Assembly: GCA_002387205.1 (NCBI GenBank)
Contig: DGLA01000024.1
Location: forward strand, 232,602-296,601
Reading direction: 5' to 3'
Length of the DNA stretch: 64,000 nt
Source: Stutzerimonas stutzeri
GTDB taxonomy: Bacteria > Pseudomonadota > Gammaproteobacteria > Pseudomonadales > Pseudomonadaceae
The notes beneath the pieces were generated by a model. It did not search any database and had not been told where the DNA came from. It saw only the letters and a list, made by a program, of their open reading frames with translations. Positions 17,433-24,899 of this stretch are shown piece after piece. Positions within the stretch are counted from its first letter, which is position 1. Every line of letters starts with the position of its first letter. Both the position numbers and the translations under genes were made by a program.

Positions 17433-17549
17433 GGTGGGTCTCCTCTGTGACTGAATTCATCTGTCATTCGCGGTAGACCCAGACTAGGTTTAGGCTCTGT
17501 GGGCGACAAACGACGATTTCTTTCGAGTACGGATGAGGACAACTCAGCC

Positions 17550-18455
17550 ATGGCGCACCGCCGGTTACCTTCGCTCTCCGCATTGCGTGCCTTCGAAGCT
17601 GCCGCCCGCCATGAGAGCGCCAAACAGGCCGCAGAGGAGTTGTACGTCACCGCCACGGCGATCAGCCACCAGATTCGGTCACTGGAGGAGTCCCTGGGCG
17701 TCTCGCTGTTTCTGCGAAAGCCACGAAAGTTGGAGCTGACCGCCGAGGGGCGGGCGCTGCAGCAAGTGCTGGAAACCGCGTTCGACACCATCAGCGCCAC
17801 GGTCGAACGCCTAAGCGCGAATCCCTGCCGTCAGGCGATTACGCTCAGCACCACACCGGCTATAGCGGTGCGCAGGCTGGTGCCCTGGGTCTGCCTGCTG
17901 CGCGAATCCCAGCCCGATATCGACCTGCGCTTTCACACCTCGCATGAACCGGTCGCGTTGGATGGCGTCACGGCCGACGTCGCCATTCGCTACGGCGATG
18001 GTCGCTGGCCGGGGCTGGTGGCGGAAAAGCTGTTCGACAACACTTTCGCGCCGATCTGCAGCCCGCACCTGAACCTGCACGATATCGCCGACTTGCCCAA
18101 CCACCCCCTGGTCCACTTCCGCGCCCAGGGCGCTTCGTCCGCCCCGATTTACTGGTCGTCATGGCAGAAGCTTGCCAACGTGCCGGGGCTGGACGTCAGT
18201 GCCGGGCTGGTCTTCTCAGACGAAACCCACGCCATCTCAGCCGCCATCGGCGCGCAGGGCGTGGCCTTGATGAGCCGTCAGCTGATCGAGGATGAATTGA
18301 GGGAAGGGCGGCTGGTGCAGCCCTTTGGGCCGGTAATGGAGGGGAAGCCGTTTCATCTCGTCTATCCGGAAAGCCGTCGGGATGATCCGACGGTTCTGGC
18401 AGTGAGGGATTGGGTGATGGCGGTGCCGGGTGGGTTGTCTGAGGTGGTGGGTTGA
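17550..18455 (+). CDS. LysR-family transcriptional regulator (GcvA-like)
   Basis: A 301-residue LysR regulator. The N-terminal winged helix shows LSALRAFEAAARHESAKQAA, AISHQIRSLEESLG and LFLRKPRKLELTAEG; a periplasmic-binding-protein-like effector domain follows (VALDGVTADVAIRYGDGRWPG, ALMSRQLIEDELREGRL). The sequence resembles the GcvA branch. ATG at 17550 is preferred to an upstream in-frame start because GAGGA lies ten bases ahead and MAHRRLPSLSALRAFE is typical. It probably controls the divergent azoreductase-like gene through the shared 117-base region. The effector is unknown. Confidence 0.88.
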   Translation: MAHRRLPSLSALRAFEAAARHESAKQAAEELYVTATAISHQIRSLEESLGVSLFLRKPRKLELTAEGRALQQVLETAFDTISATVERLSANPCRQAITLSTTPAIAVRRLVPWVCLLRESQPDIDLRFHTSHEPVALDGVTADVAIRYGDGRWPGLVAEKLFDNTFAPICSPHLNLHDIADLPNHPLVHFRAQGASSAPIYWSSWQKLANVPGLDVSAGLVFSDETHAISAAIGAQGVALMSRQLIEDELREGRLVQPFGPVMEGKPFHLVYPESRRDDPTVLAVRDWVMAVPGGLSEVVG

Positions 18456-18465
18456 AACATTGTAC

Positions 18466-18497
18466 ATAGGGTGGAAAACGACAAAGCCTTTTCCAAC
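18466..18497 (+). repeat. REP-type palindrome (degenerate copy)
   Basis: TAGGGTGGAAAACG...CTTTTCCAAC: a diverged copy of the palindrome found around the RAYT transposase, followed by the same flank (CTTCCAGGCTGCTTCGCTAC). It lies ten bases past the LysR stop. Confidence 0.7.
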
Positions 18498-18520
18498 GTG
18501 TCACCTTCCAGGCTGCTTCG

Positions 18521-19033
18521 CTACCGCACTGCTCTTTTAGCTAGCCTCACGATGCTATCCATCACCACGCCATATAGCATGTGAGCTGCAAGCCCCCTGG
18601 CATGGGCCTGCCATGGATACTGTTGAGGCTTACCTGACAGGCCAGTCACCGCGTTCAAACCTTCGTCCTGCATCAGGAAAAGCCCCAGTCCGAACAGGCT
18701 ACCGCGGCCGACACTCAGCCCAGGCACCGTCTGGTGCAATGCTCCATAGAGCGCTCCAGGAGCTATACCAAGCGAGTAGTGAACAGCAATCCCAGCCGGA
18801 TGCGGTTGGGTGATTTCTCCCACTGTCATCTTATCGGCCACCAGATGAGCCGGATCCATACCATTAGGACGGGCTGCAATCGTTCGCTGCCTGGCCTCTT
18901 CCGACTCGTGGTTATAGGCGAACCAGTCCATCCGATCCATGACCCAGACAGCTATCGCCCCTGCCGCAGCCCCAATGACAACGTCTGCCACAACGCTTGA
19001 TATGCCAGTTTCGCCAGAGTGATCGTTAGACAT
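18521..19033 (-). CDS. DUF1440 (YagU-like) inner-membrane protein
   Basis: A 170-residue protein with several hydrophobic stretches: VVIGAAAGAIAVWVMDRMDW near the N-terminus, HYSLGIAPGALYGALHQ in the middle and GSLFGLGLFLMQDEGLNAVTG. These match the DUF1440/YagU pattern of small inner-membrane proteins; E. coli YagU has been linked to acid resistance. The charged segment after helix 1 (NHESEEARQRTIAARPNG) is cytoplasmic by the positive-inside rule. Function here unproven. Stands alone. Confidence 0.75.
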   Translation of the reverse strand: MSNDHSGETGISSVVADVVIGAAAGAIAVWVMDRMDWFAYNHESEEARQRTIAARPNGMDPAHLVADKMTVGEITQPHPAGIAVHYSLGIAPGALYGALHQTVPGLSVGRGSLFGLGLFLMQDEGLNAVTGLSGKPQQYPWQAHARGLAAHMLYGVVMDSIVRLAKRAVR

Positions 19034-19156
19034 GGACCAGCCTCCAAAAGGTGATGAGTTCTTTAGAGAGGAGTGGGGGAACGGCAGCAGAGTTCAGCTA
19101 TTGCGCTTTGTGGCCGTAGCCCAGATTGAGTCTTGGTTTTCGCCGTTTTGCTTTAA

Positions 19157-20785
19157 TCACACCCGGAAGCGCCGTACCAGGGTATTAAGCTGAACCGCCA
19201 GGGTCGAGAGTTCGCCACTGGCTACCGACGTCTGATTGGCTCCTGCCGCGCTCTGAATTGACAGATCTCGAATGCGGACCAGATTCTGGTCGACTTCACG
19301 CGCTACATGAGCCTGTTCTTCAGACGCCGCGGCGATCAGCTGATTGCGCTCGTCGATTACGCTTACCGACGAGGTGATGTCGTTCAGCGCCCCCCCGGCA
19401 GCCTCGGCTGCCTCGCGGGTAGCTATGGCTTTCTGTCGGCTGCGGTCCATGGAGGTCATGGCGCCATCGGTTCCCTTCTGGATAGCCGTGATCATCTGAT
19501 CGATCTCCAGCGTCGAGCTTTGCGTGCGATGCGCCAGCGCCCGCACCTCGTCTGCGACCACCGCAAAGCCGCGACCTTGCTCACCCGCACGCGCTGCCTC
19601 AATGGCCGCATTGAGCGCAAGCAGATTAGTCTGTTCGGCAATGGAACTGATCACACCCAGGACCTTGCTGATATTTTGCGACTCGCTGGAAAGGCGTTCG
19701 ATATCAGTGGAGGTCTGCTGCACCTGATCGGTCAGGTCACGGATCGCATATAGCGTCTCATCAACGCGTTGTTTCCCGCGCAACGCCGCATGCGTGGACT
19801 GGCGCGCGGCCTCGGACGCGCTCACGGCATTGCGGGCTACTTCGTCGACCGCTGCGCTCATTTCGGTCACTGCCGTGGCGGCCTGATCCACCTCGCTGTT
19901 CTGGTGTTGCAAGCCACGACTGGCTTCTTCGGTGACTGCGGTCATTTCTTCCGACGCCGCTGCCAGCTGTGTGGATGAGTCGGCAATTTGCTGGAGCGTC
20001 TGGCGCAAGTTTGCCTGCATAGTGCTCAATGCTGTCATCAGCTGCGACGCTTCGTCTTTGCCCTCTATCATCATCGGCTGTGTCAGGTCCCCTTCGGCAA
20101 TGGCTTCGGCAGCATGCAAACCCTGGTTGATGGGCCGCACAATGCTACGAGTCAGCAACACCGCGAGGATGATCGTCAGGAACACCGCTGAGAGCACCAC
20201 GATACCCACCAGCCACAGGCTCAAAGCGTAGGTTTCCTTAGCCTTTAGCCCGGAAGCCTTGGCACCTTCCCTGTTCATTTCGCGTACATCGTTCACCGCA
20301 GCTTCGAACGCACCTGCACGTTCGCGCAGTCCATTGTTCGCCCATTCCAACGCTTGGTCATTAAGGCCTTGTCCATCCAGATTCATAAGCAGGTCGAATC
20401 CTTCCAGGTAGCTTTGCATGTTGCTGTGCAGGATCTGGATGAGGCGCCGCCCCTCTTCGGAGCTGATAGTCGAGTTACGGTAGCGATCTACGGCTTGCAC
20501 CATGGCATCGCGTTCTTCTTTGAGACGCTGGTTGATCTCATCCTGGTCTGGGCCGTTGGGCGTGGCCATCGACCTCAGCGCATCCAGGCGGATGCTGTAC
20601 AGGAGAATACTGATGTCAGCGGCCGCCTCGATGCTTGGCAGCCAGACCGTCTCCACATCCTGTTCGGCCTGACGCATGTCCCGCACCTGCAGGACGGAAA
20701 ACAGACCCAGCATGATCACTATCAGCGTGATCAGGGCGAAGCTGAGCGTCGCGCGGGTAGCTATGCGGATATTTCTAATATTCAT
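19157..20785 (-). CDS. Methyl-accepting chemotaxis protein with four-helix-bundle sensor
   Basis: A 542-residue chemoreceptor. Membrane helix 1 (LSFALITLIVIMLGLFSVLQV), a periplasmic helical sensor of about 155 residues of 4HB_MCP type, membrane helix 2 (LWLVGIVVLSAVFLTIILAV), HAMP, and a signalling hairpin with NLLALNAAIEAARAGEQGRG at its tip. The ATG at 20785 is chosen because AAGGG precedes it and the first membrane helix begins after MNIRNIRIATRATL. It is shorter in the sensor than the Cache receptor at 9-11 kb, so it likely senses a different ligand or binds through a partner protein. No chemotaxis genes nearby. Confidence 0.93.
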   Translation of the reverse strand: MNIRNIRIATRATLSFALITLIVIMLGLFSVLQVRDMRQAEQDVETVWLPSIEAAADISILLYSIRLDALRSMATPNGPDQDEINQRLKEERDAMVQAVDRYRNSTISSEEGRRLIQILHSNMQSYLEGFDLLMNLDGQGLNDQALEWANNGLRERAGAFEAAVNDVREMNREGAKASGLKAKETYALSLWLVGIVVLSAVFLTIILAVLLTRSIVRPINQGLHAAEAIAEGDLTQPMMIEGKDEASQLMTALSTMQANLRQTLQQIADSSTQLAAASEEMTAVTEEASRGLQHQNSEVDQAATAVTEMSAAVDEVARNAVSASEAARQSTHAALRGKQRVDETLYAIRDLTDQVQQTSTDIERLSSESQNISKVLGVISSIAEQTNLLALNAAIEAARAGEQGRGFAVVADEVRALAHRTQSSTLEIDQMITAIQKGTDGAMTSMDRSRQKAIATREAAEAAGGALNDITSSVSVIDERNQLIAAASEEQAHVAREVDQNLVRIRDLSIQSAAGANQTSVASGELSTLAVQLNTLVRRFRV

Positions 20786-20910
20786 GACGGCCCTTTTCTG
20801 TGGTGGCATATTGATAGCTCTTATAGGGCCGTGGCACGATCTTGAATAATAGAATTTCACTATTGATTTATATGAAAGTTCCCCTGCGCTAATTCCGGTT
20901 ATTTTCGGGC

Positions 20911-21011
20911 TACGCCATTTCAACCGCCCACGCCGCCGACGCGTCGACATTGCCGGGACGTAGGGTGGAAAACGGCGAAGCCTTTTCCACCGTCACTTCC
21001 AGGCTGCTCGC
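20911..21011 (+). repeat. RAYT-flanking repeat unit A (with REP palindrome)
   Basis: A unit of about 101 bases starting TACGCCATTTCAACCGCCCA and ending CTTCCAGGCTGCTCGC, downstream of the RAYT gene. It holds the REP palindrome at 20960-20990 (GTAGGGTGGAAAACGGCGAA with the complementary arm). Nearly the same unit occurs twice in tandem on the other side of the transposase gene. Confidence 0.85.
20960..20990 (+). repeat. REP palindrome
   Basis: GTAG followed by a hairpin: arm GTGGAAAA then GGC, loop GAA, arm GCC then TTTTCCAC, with one bulged C. The GTAG head plus imperfect palindrome is the hallmark of REPs processed by RAYT transposases. Confidence 0.85.
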
Positions 21012-21018
21012 TTCCCAG

Positions 21019-21525
21019 CTAGCCCGCCTCGCCGCCCCAGTCGGGGAGATAAAGGCCAGCGGTGACGGCTCGATGAAAGCTTGAGTAAGGCCAATCGGCG
21101 ACGCGGGTAACCCACCCATGTTTCAGCGGATTGAGGTGAACATAGTCGATGTGATGACGGTAATCGCGTTCGTCACGAATCAGATGTTCCCAATACCGGC
21201 GTTGCCAGATCCCTCGCTCCCCCCGGGATAGTTGCGTTGCGGTCAGCACCTCCGTTTTCGGCAACCGCCTGGCAAACGCGAACTTGATGACCTTCCAGCG
21301 CAGCGCGAAATCAGCATCGCCGTCGGGTAACGTCCAGACGCAGTGCATGTGATCTGGCAGGACGACCCAGGCATCGATATGAAACGGGTGACGTGCCTTG
21401 GTGGCGCGAACCGTCTCGCGGAGAAGGTCAATGTGACGGACAAGAAGATCGCTTCGACGGTTACGTAGATTGACCGTGAAGAAATAGGTGGCACCCGGCG
21501 CCTGGGCGCGGCGGTATCGAGACAT
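21019..21525 (-). mobile_element. REP-associated tyrosine transposase (RAYT)
   Basis: A complete 168-residue Y1/TnpA-REP-type transposase gene. The HUH metal-binding motif is in HIDAWVVLPDHMHCVW, and the catalytic-tyrosine region is YRHHIDYVHLNPLKHGWV. The N-terminus MSRYRRAQAPGATYFFTVNL is typical. RAYTs bind and cleave REP hairpins as single strands; they are usually single-copy, vertically kept genes that mobilise REPs rather than themselves. Here the gene sits between three similar 101- to 103-base units, each holding a REP palindrome, which are its likely substrates. All key residues appear intact. Confidence 0.93.
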
Positions 21526-21569
21526 GGCGGCTCATCCTTGAGCGTTGTGTTGGCGGGAGGTCCGTATCG

Positions 21570-21598
21570 GTGGATAAGCAAAGCGTTATCCACCCTAC
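21570..21598 (-). repeat. REP palindrome (minus orientation)
   Basis: Read on the minus strand: GTAGGGTGGATAACGCTTTG then CTTATCCAC. Same head as the other REPs but a different loop, and inverted relative to the adjacent tandem units, so it forms an inverted pair with the unit beginning at 21596. Confidence 0.85.
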
Positions 21599-21800
21599 GC
21601 CATCTCACCCGCCCGCACCGCCGACTCATTGACGTTGCCGGAGGTAGGGTGGAAAACGGCGAAGCCTTTTCCACGCGTTTCTTCCAGGCTACCTCGCTAC
21701 GCCATCTCACACGCCCACACCGCCAACGCATCAACGTTGCCGGAGCGTAGGGTGGAAAACGGCGAAGCCTTTTCCACGCGTCTCTTCCAGGCTACCTCGC
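21596..21800 (+). repeat. Two tandem RAYT-flanking units (B and C) with REP palindromes
   Basis: Unit B (21596-21697) and unit C (21698-21800) are head-to-tail copies of about 102 bases, both starting TACGCCATCTCAC and ending CTTCCAGGCTACCTCGC. Their REP palindromes are at 21644-21674 and 21747-21777 and are identical to that in unit A. B and C are more alike to each other than to A, pointing to recent tandem duplication. Confidence 0.88.
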
Positions 21801-21816
21801 TGTCCCCTTTTCAACG

Positions 21817-23085
21817 CTACTCGCTGGCTTTATTCAATTTTCTAGGATCTATGAGTAATTCTGAATCGCCAGTTTTCAATTTGATGCTTGAGGCTGTGCC
21901 CATGAGTGCGGAGGCCAGTTGGTCAGCAGGGTGAATGGCTTTTTCAACTTTTTCATTAGGCGCGATGAACAAGTTGCGGCTGAGGCTCTCAAGCAGCTCG
22001 ATAGGCATAGTAGAACCTTTTATGTCTTTCCATTCAAGGCCGGTTTCGACGATCCAACTAGCTCGCTCCATATCAAGTTCAAGTTGTTTTAAATGAAACT
22101 CCGCTTGGGAGTGCTGTTCGAACCATCGGTTCTGCCAGCGGATGTAGAATAACACCGTTCCGAAGGCCCCCGCAGAGTACAAAACTTGACGAATGCCAGC
22201 GGCAATTGCTTGATAGGCTGTGCCTGACGCTAGTGCTTCACTAAGATCTTGGAAAGATAAATAGGCGGCGATGCAAAGTAGAGTAATTGCTACAAAAACC
22301 ATCGCGGAAATTGGGCGTCTGAGGTTGTTGGTGCTGTTTGTTAATGTAAAATCGGTTTGTCGTCTTTTTATTTCGTGAATAATATCTTTTCGGATTTGCC
22401 GCCTTGCGTGGGTATTGCTTTTGTCGTCAAGTTCCTTTTTCTTGCTTTCAAGATTGTCTTCTTTTTTCTTTATTTCAGATAGCAATGCAGCTTTTTCAGT
22501 CTCAAGTTTAGCTAGCTTGACTTTGTGCTCATCATTTAGAGCACTGGTCCTCTCTGTAAGTTCCTCGTCCAGCTTTGCCCGATATTTATGTGTGCTGGCG
22601 ATAAGTTCTTCGTTGAGTGTTTCTAAGCGAGATAATGTGGCCTCATGTATAGATGCCAGCTCCGCCTGTTCCTTGCTGAATTTGTTTCCAATTGATCGTT
22701 CCGGATCGAAGGCTTTTAGGGTTTTTGTTAGGATGAATGCTACTTCTAGTTTTTCTTCTGCAGAGAGCGTGGCGCTGTTGTTATCTCCAATATATATTTC
22801 GTCCGTGAAAGGAGACTTAGGTTCGTTTCGGCCGCCTCTGTAGAATTGAAATGAATAACCTCCAGCGGAGAATCCTGCGGTATATATTAATGTCGAGTTT
22901 TTCTGAGCGATTGCCTGCAAGTCTTCACTGTCTTCGCAGTTTGCGGGATCAAAAGATATTGTGCTAGGGCCTAGGATTCCGATTGATGCTTTTGGAGCCT
23001 TTGAAGATAATCGATCACCCAAAATTTTGAGGCAATCTATCAGGTTTTTATCTTTTAATCTTGGGATGAAGAGACTCTGTGGCAT
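21817..23085 (-). CDS. AT-rich coiled-coil membrane protein, unknown function
   Basis: A 422-residue protein encoded in DNA clearly richer in A and T than its neighbours. Three parts are visible: an N-terminal soluble region of about 125 residues without a recognised domain (IGILGPSTISFDPANCEDSED); a long charged coiled coil at about 135-230 (SRLETLNEELIASTHKYRAK, ETEKAALLSEIKKKEDNLES); and two hydrophobic segments near 260-282 (ISAMVFVAITLLCIAAYLSF) and 295-318, followed by a C-terminal domain of about 100 residues. AAGGAAG precedes the ATG. It is single, lies between RAYT/REP repeats and nrdB, and looks horizontally acquired. No enzymatic motif is seen; a membrane-anchored sensor or scaffold is possible. 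Confidence 0.8.
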   Translation of the reverse strand: MPQSLFIPRLKDKNLIDCLKILGDRLSSKAPKASIGILGPSTISFDPANCEDSEDLQAIAQKNSTLIYTAGFSAGGYSFQFYRGGRNEPKSPFTDEIYIGDNNSATLSAEEKLEVAFILTKTLKAFDPERSIGNKFSKEQAELASIHEATLSRLETLNEELIASTHKYRAKLDEELTERTSALNDEHKVKLAKLETEKAALLSEIKKKEDNLESKKKELDDKSNTHARRQIRKDIIHEIKRRQTDFTLTNSTNNLRRPISAMVFVAITLLCIAAYLSFQDLSEALASGTAYQAIAAGIRQVLYSAGAFGTVLFYIRWQNRWFEQHSQAEFHLKQLELDMERASWIVETGLEWKDIKGSTMPIELLESLSRNLFIAPNEKVEKAIHPADQLASALMGTASSIKLKTGDSELLIDPRKLNKASE

Positions 23086-23315
23086 CGTTCTTCCTTGCGA
23101 TGGCTAGCAGTATGCCGGCAATTGGTGGTCGACGTTTCGCGGATGTAGAACATAGAGGAGTTAAATAAGCTGAGGGCGACTACCAAGACGCCCTCCTTAT
23201 TAGTGTAACTTTTCGTCTTTCCTAGTGTGGCTAATACTTTGCTCTTGATTTAGGCAAGCCAGTCGCCCGATTAAGTGCCTTATAGGCGGTTCTCTTTACT
23301 AAACTATTATTGCAA

Positions 23316-24569
23316 TCAATCCCAGCTCAACGCCCCACCAGTCTGATACTCAATAACCCGCGTCTCAAAGAAGTTCTTCTCCTTTTTAAGATCCATGATC
23401 TCGCTCATCCATGGGAACGGGTTGGTGGTGCCTGGGTACTCTTCCTTCAACCCAATCTGCGTCAGGCGGCGGTTGGCGATGAATTTGAGGTAGTCCTCCA
23501 TCATCGAGGCGTTCATACCGAGGACGCCGCGGGGCATGGTGTCGCGGGCGTATTCGATTTCGAGCTGGGTGCCCTGGAGGATCATCTGGGTCGCTTCGTC
23601 CTTCATGGCGGCGTCCCACAGGTGTGGGTTTTCGATCTTGATCTGGTTGATCACGTCGATGCCGAAGTTCAGGTGCATGGATTCATCGCGCAGGATGTAT
23701 TGGAACTGCTCGGCGGTGCCGGTCATCTTGTTGCGGCGGCCCATGGAGAGGATCTGGGTGAAGCCGCAGTAAAAGAAGATGCCTTCCAGTACGCAGTAGT
23801 AGGCGATGAGGTTGCGCAGGAACTCTTTGTCCGTCTCGACGGTGCCGGTCTGGAAGGTCGGGTCGGAGATGGAGCGGGTGTACTTGAGGCCCCAGGAGGC
23901 TTTTTTCGCGACGCTCGGGATCTCGTGGTACATGTTGAAGATCTCGCCTTCATCCATGCCCAGCGATTCGATGCAGTACTGGTAGGCGTGGGTGTGGATC
24001 GCCTCTTCGAAGGCCTGGCGCAAGATGTACTGGCGGCACTCGGGGTTGGTGATCAGGCGGTACACGGCCAGCACGAGGTTGTTGGCGACCAGGCTGTCGG
24101 CGGTGGAGAAGAAGCCGAGGTTGCGCTTGACGATGCGGCGCTCGTCCTCGGAAAGGCCGTCCGGGCTCTTCCACAGGGCGATGTCGGCGTTCATGTTTAC
24201 TTCCTGGGGCATCCAGTGGTTGGCGCAACCATCCAGATACTTCTGCCAAGCCCAGTCGTACTTGAAGGGGACGAGCTGGTTGAGGTCGGCGCGGGCGTTG
24301 ATCATCTGCTTGTCGCCGACGTGAACGCGGGCGGATTCGCCTTCCAGTTCGTCCAGACCTTCCTGAATGTCGAGGTCGTTCAGGGCCTTCTTGGCACGTG
24401 CGACCGCTGCGGAGTCGTCAGAGGCGACGGCACGGGCTTCTTCGACGGAGCCGGCAGCGTCCTGGTCGAGCTTGGCGGGAGATTCAGTCTTTGCGGCAGC
24501 GGCTTGCGGGGCGGCCTGCGCGGTGGCGGTGGTGGTTTCTTCTTCGTCGAATTCGTCCCAGCTCAGCAT
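23316..24569 (-). CDS. nrdB: Ribonucleotide reductase class Ia, small subunit
   Basis: A 417-residue R2 protein that houses the di-iron-tyrosyl radical cofactor. The ferritin-like metal ligands are recognisable in EEAIHTHAYQYCIESL and RDESMHLNFGIDVIN. The N-terminal MLSWDEFDEEE followed by an Ala/Thr-rich linker is typical of Pseudomonas NrdB. The ATG at 24569 has AGGAGA six bases upstream and replaces a longer in-frame reading without support. It lies 330 bases downstream of nrdA on the same strand, an unusually wide gap for this pair, filled by a REP and a long palindrome. Works with NrdA to reduce ribonucleoside diphosphates. Confidence 0.96.
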   Translation of the reverse strand: MLSWDEFDEEETTTATAQAAPQAAAAKTESPAKLDQDAAGSVEEARAVASDDSAAVARAKKALNDLDIQEGLDELEGESARVHVGDKQMINARADLNQLVPFKYDWAWQKYLDGCANHWMPQEVNMNADIALWKSPDGLSEDERRIVKRNLGFFSTADSLVANNLVLAVYRLITNPECRQYILRQAFEEAIHTHAYQYCIESLGMDEGEIFNMYHEIPSVAKKASWGLKYTRSISDPTFQTGTVETDKEFLRNLIAYYCVLEGIFFYCGFTQILSMGRRNKMTGTAEQFQYILRDESMHLNFGIDVINQIKIENPHLWDAAMKDEATQMILQGTQLEIEYARDTMPRGVLGMNASMMEDYLKFIANRRLTQIGLKEEYPGTTNPFPWMSEIMDLKKEKNFFETRVIEYQTGGALSWD

Positions 24570-24687
24570 GGTGGTTTCTCCTGATTGGGGACCGGTCGTG
24601 GCCGGTCGAAAATGTCTGGTGGCTTTTGGTTTGCACGCAAAAGCGCGGAATGTGTTGTGACTGTGGGCAGCGGAGTGGTGCCCATCG

Positions 24688-24716
24688 GTGGATGCAAAAA
24701 GCGGCATCCACCCTAC
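24688..24716 (-). repeat. REP palindrome between nrdA and nrdB
   Basis: Minus-strand reading GTAGGGTGGATGCCGCTTTT then TGCATCCAC. Same GTAG head and GTGGAT arm as the copies at 21.6 and 41.7 kb. It sits between the nrdB start and the nrdA stop, so it would be transcribed if the genes are co-transcribed. Confidence 0.8.
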
Positions 24717-24792
24717 GAGCTACGTTGCCCCGGAGTACCGCTTATCAGCGCAGCTCTGTGTGAGCGCGAAGCTGAGCGAGGCAGCGCTAGGC

Positions 24793-24853
24793 GTCTGCCA
24801 AGTCGGAGCCCCTGAGCGTACAGCTGTACGTGATGGGGGCCGGCTTGGCGGAC
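24793..24853. other. 61-bp imperfect palindrome between nrdA and nrdB
   Basis: Outer arms GTCTGCCAAGTCGG (24793) and CCGGCTTGGCGGAC (to 24853) pair, an inner CCCC/GGGG layer follows, and a perfect 14-bp palindrome CGTACAGCTGTACG (24817-24830) forms the centre. As RNA it makes one long hairpin in the nrdA-nrdB spacer. There is no T-tract, so it is more likely an attenuator, RNA-processing site or protein-binding site, or another repeat family, than a simple terminator. The rest of 24570-24899 shows nothing beyond the REP. Confidence 0.7.
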
Positions 24854-24899
24854 AACAACGCGCGGTCCGCTCAGATTCGTGCGTCAGCTAACCACCTAC

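Noticed and set aside
20911..21800. RAYT region as an insertion sequence with terminal inverted repeats
   Set aside because: The flanking copies are direct and include the REP palindrome; there are no terminal inverted repeats or target-site duplications, and the transposase is of the RAYT type.
24793..24853. Integron attC site
   Set aside because: Size and hairpin shape are suggestive, but the terminal RYYYAAC/GTTRRRY core sites are absent and no integrase or cassette genes are nearby.
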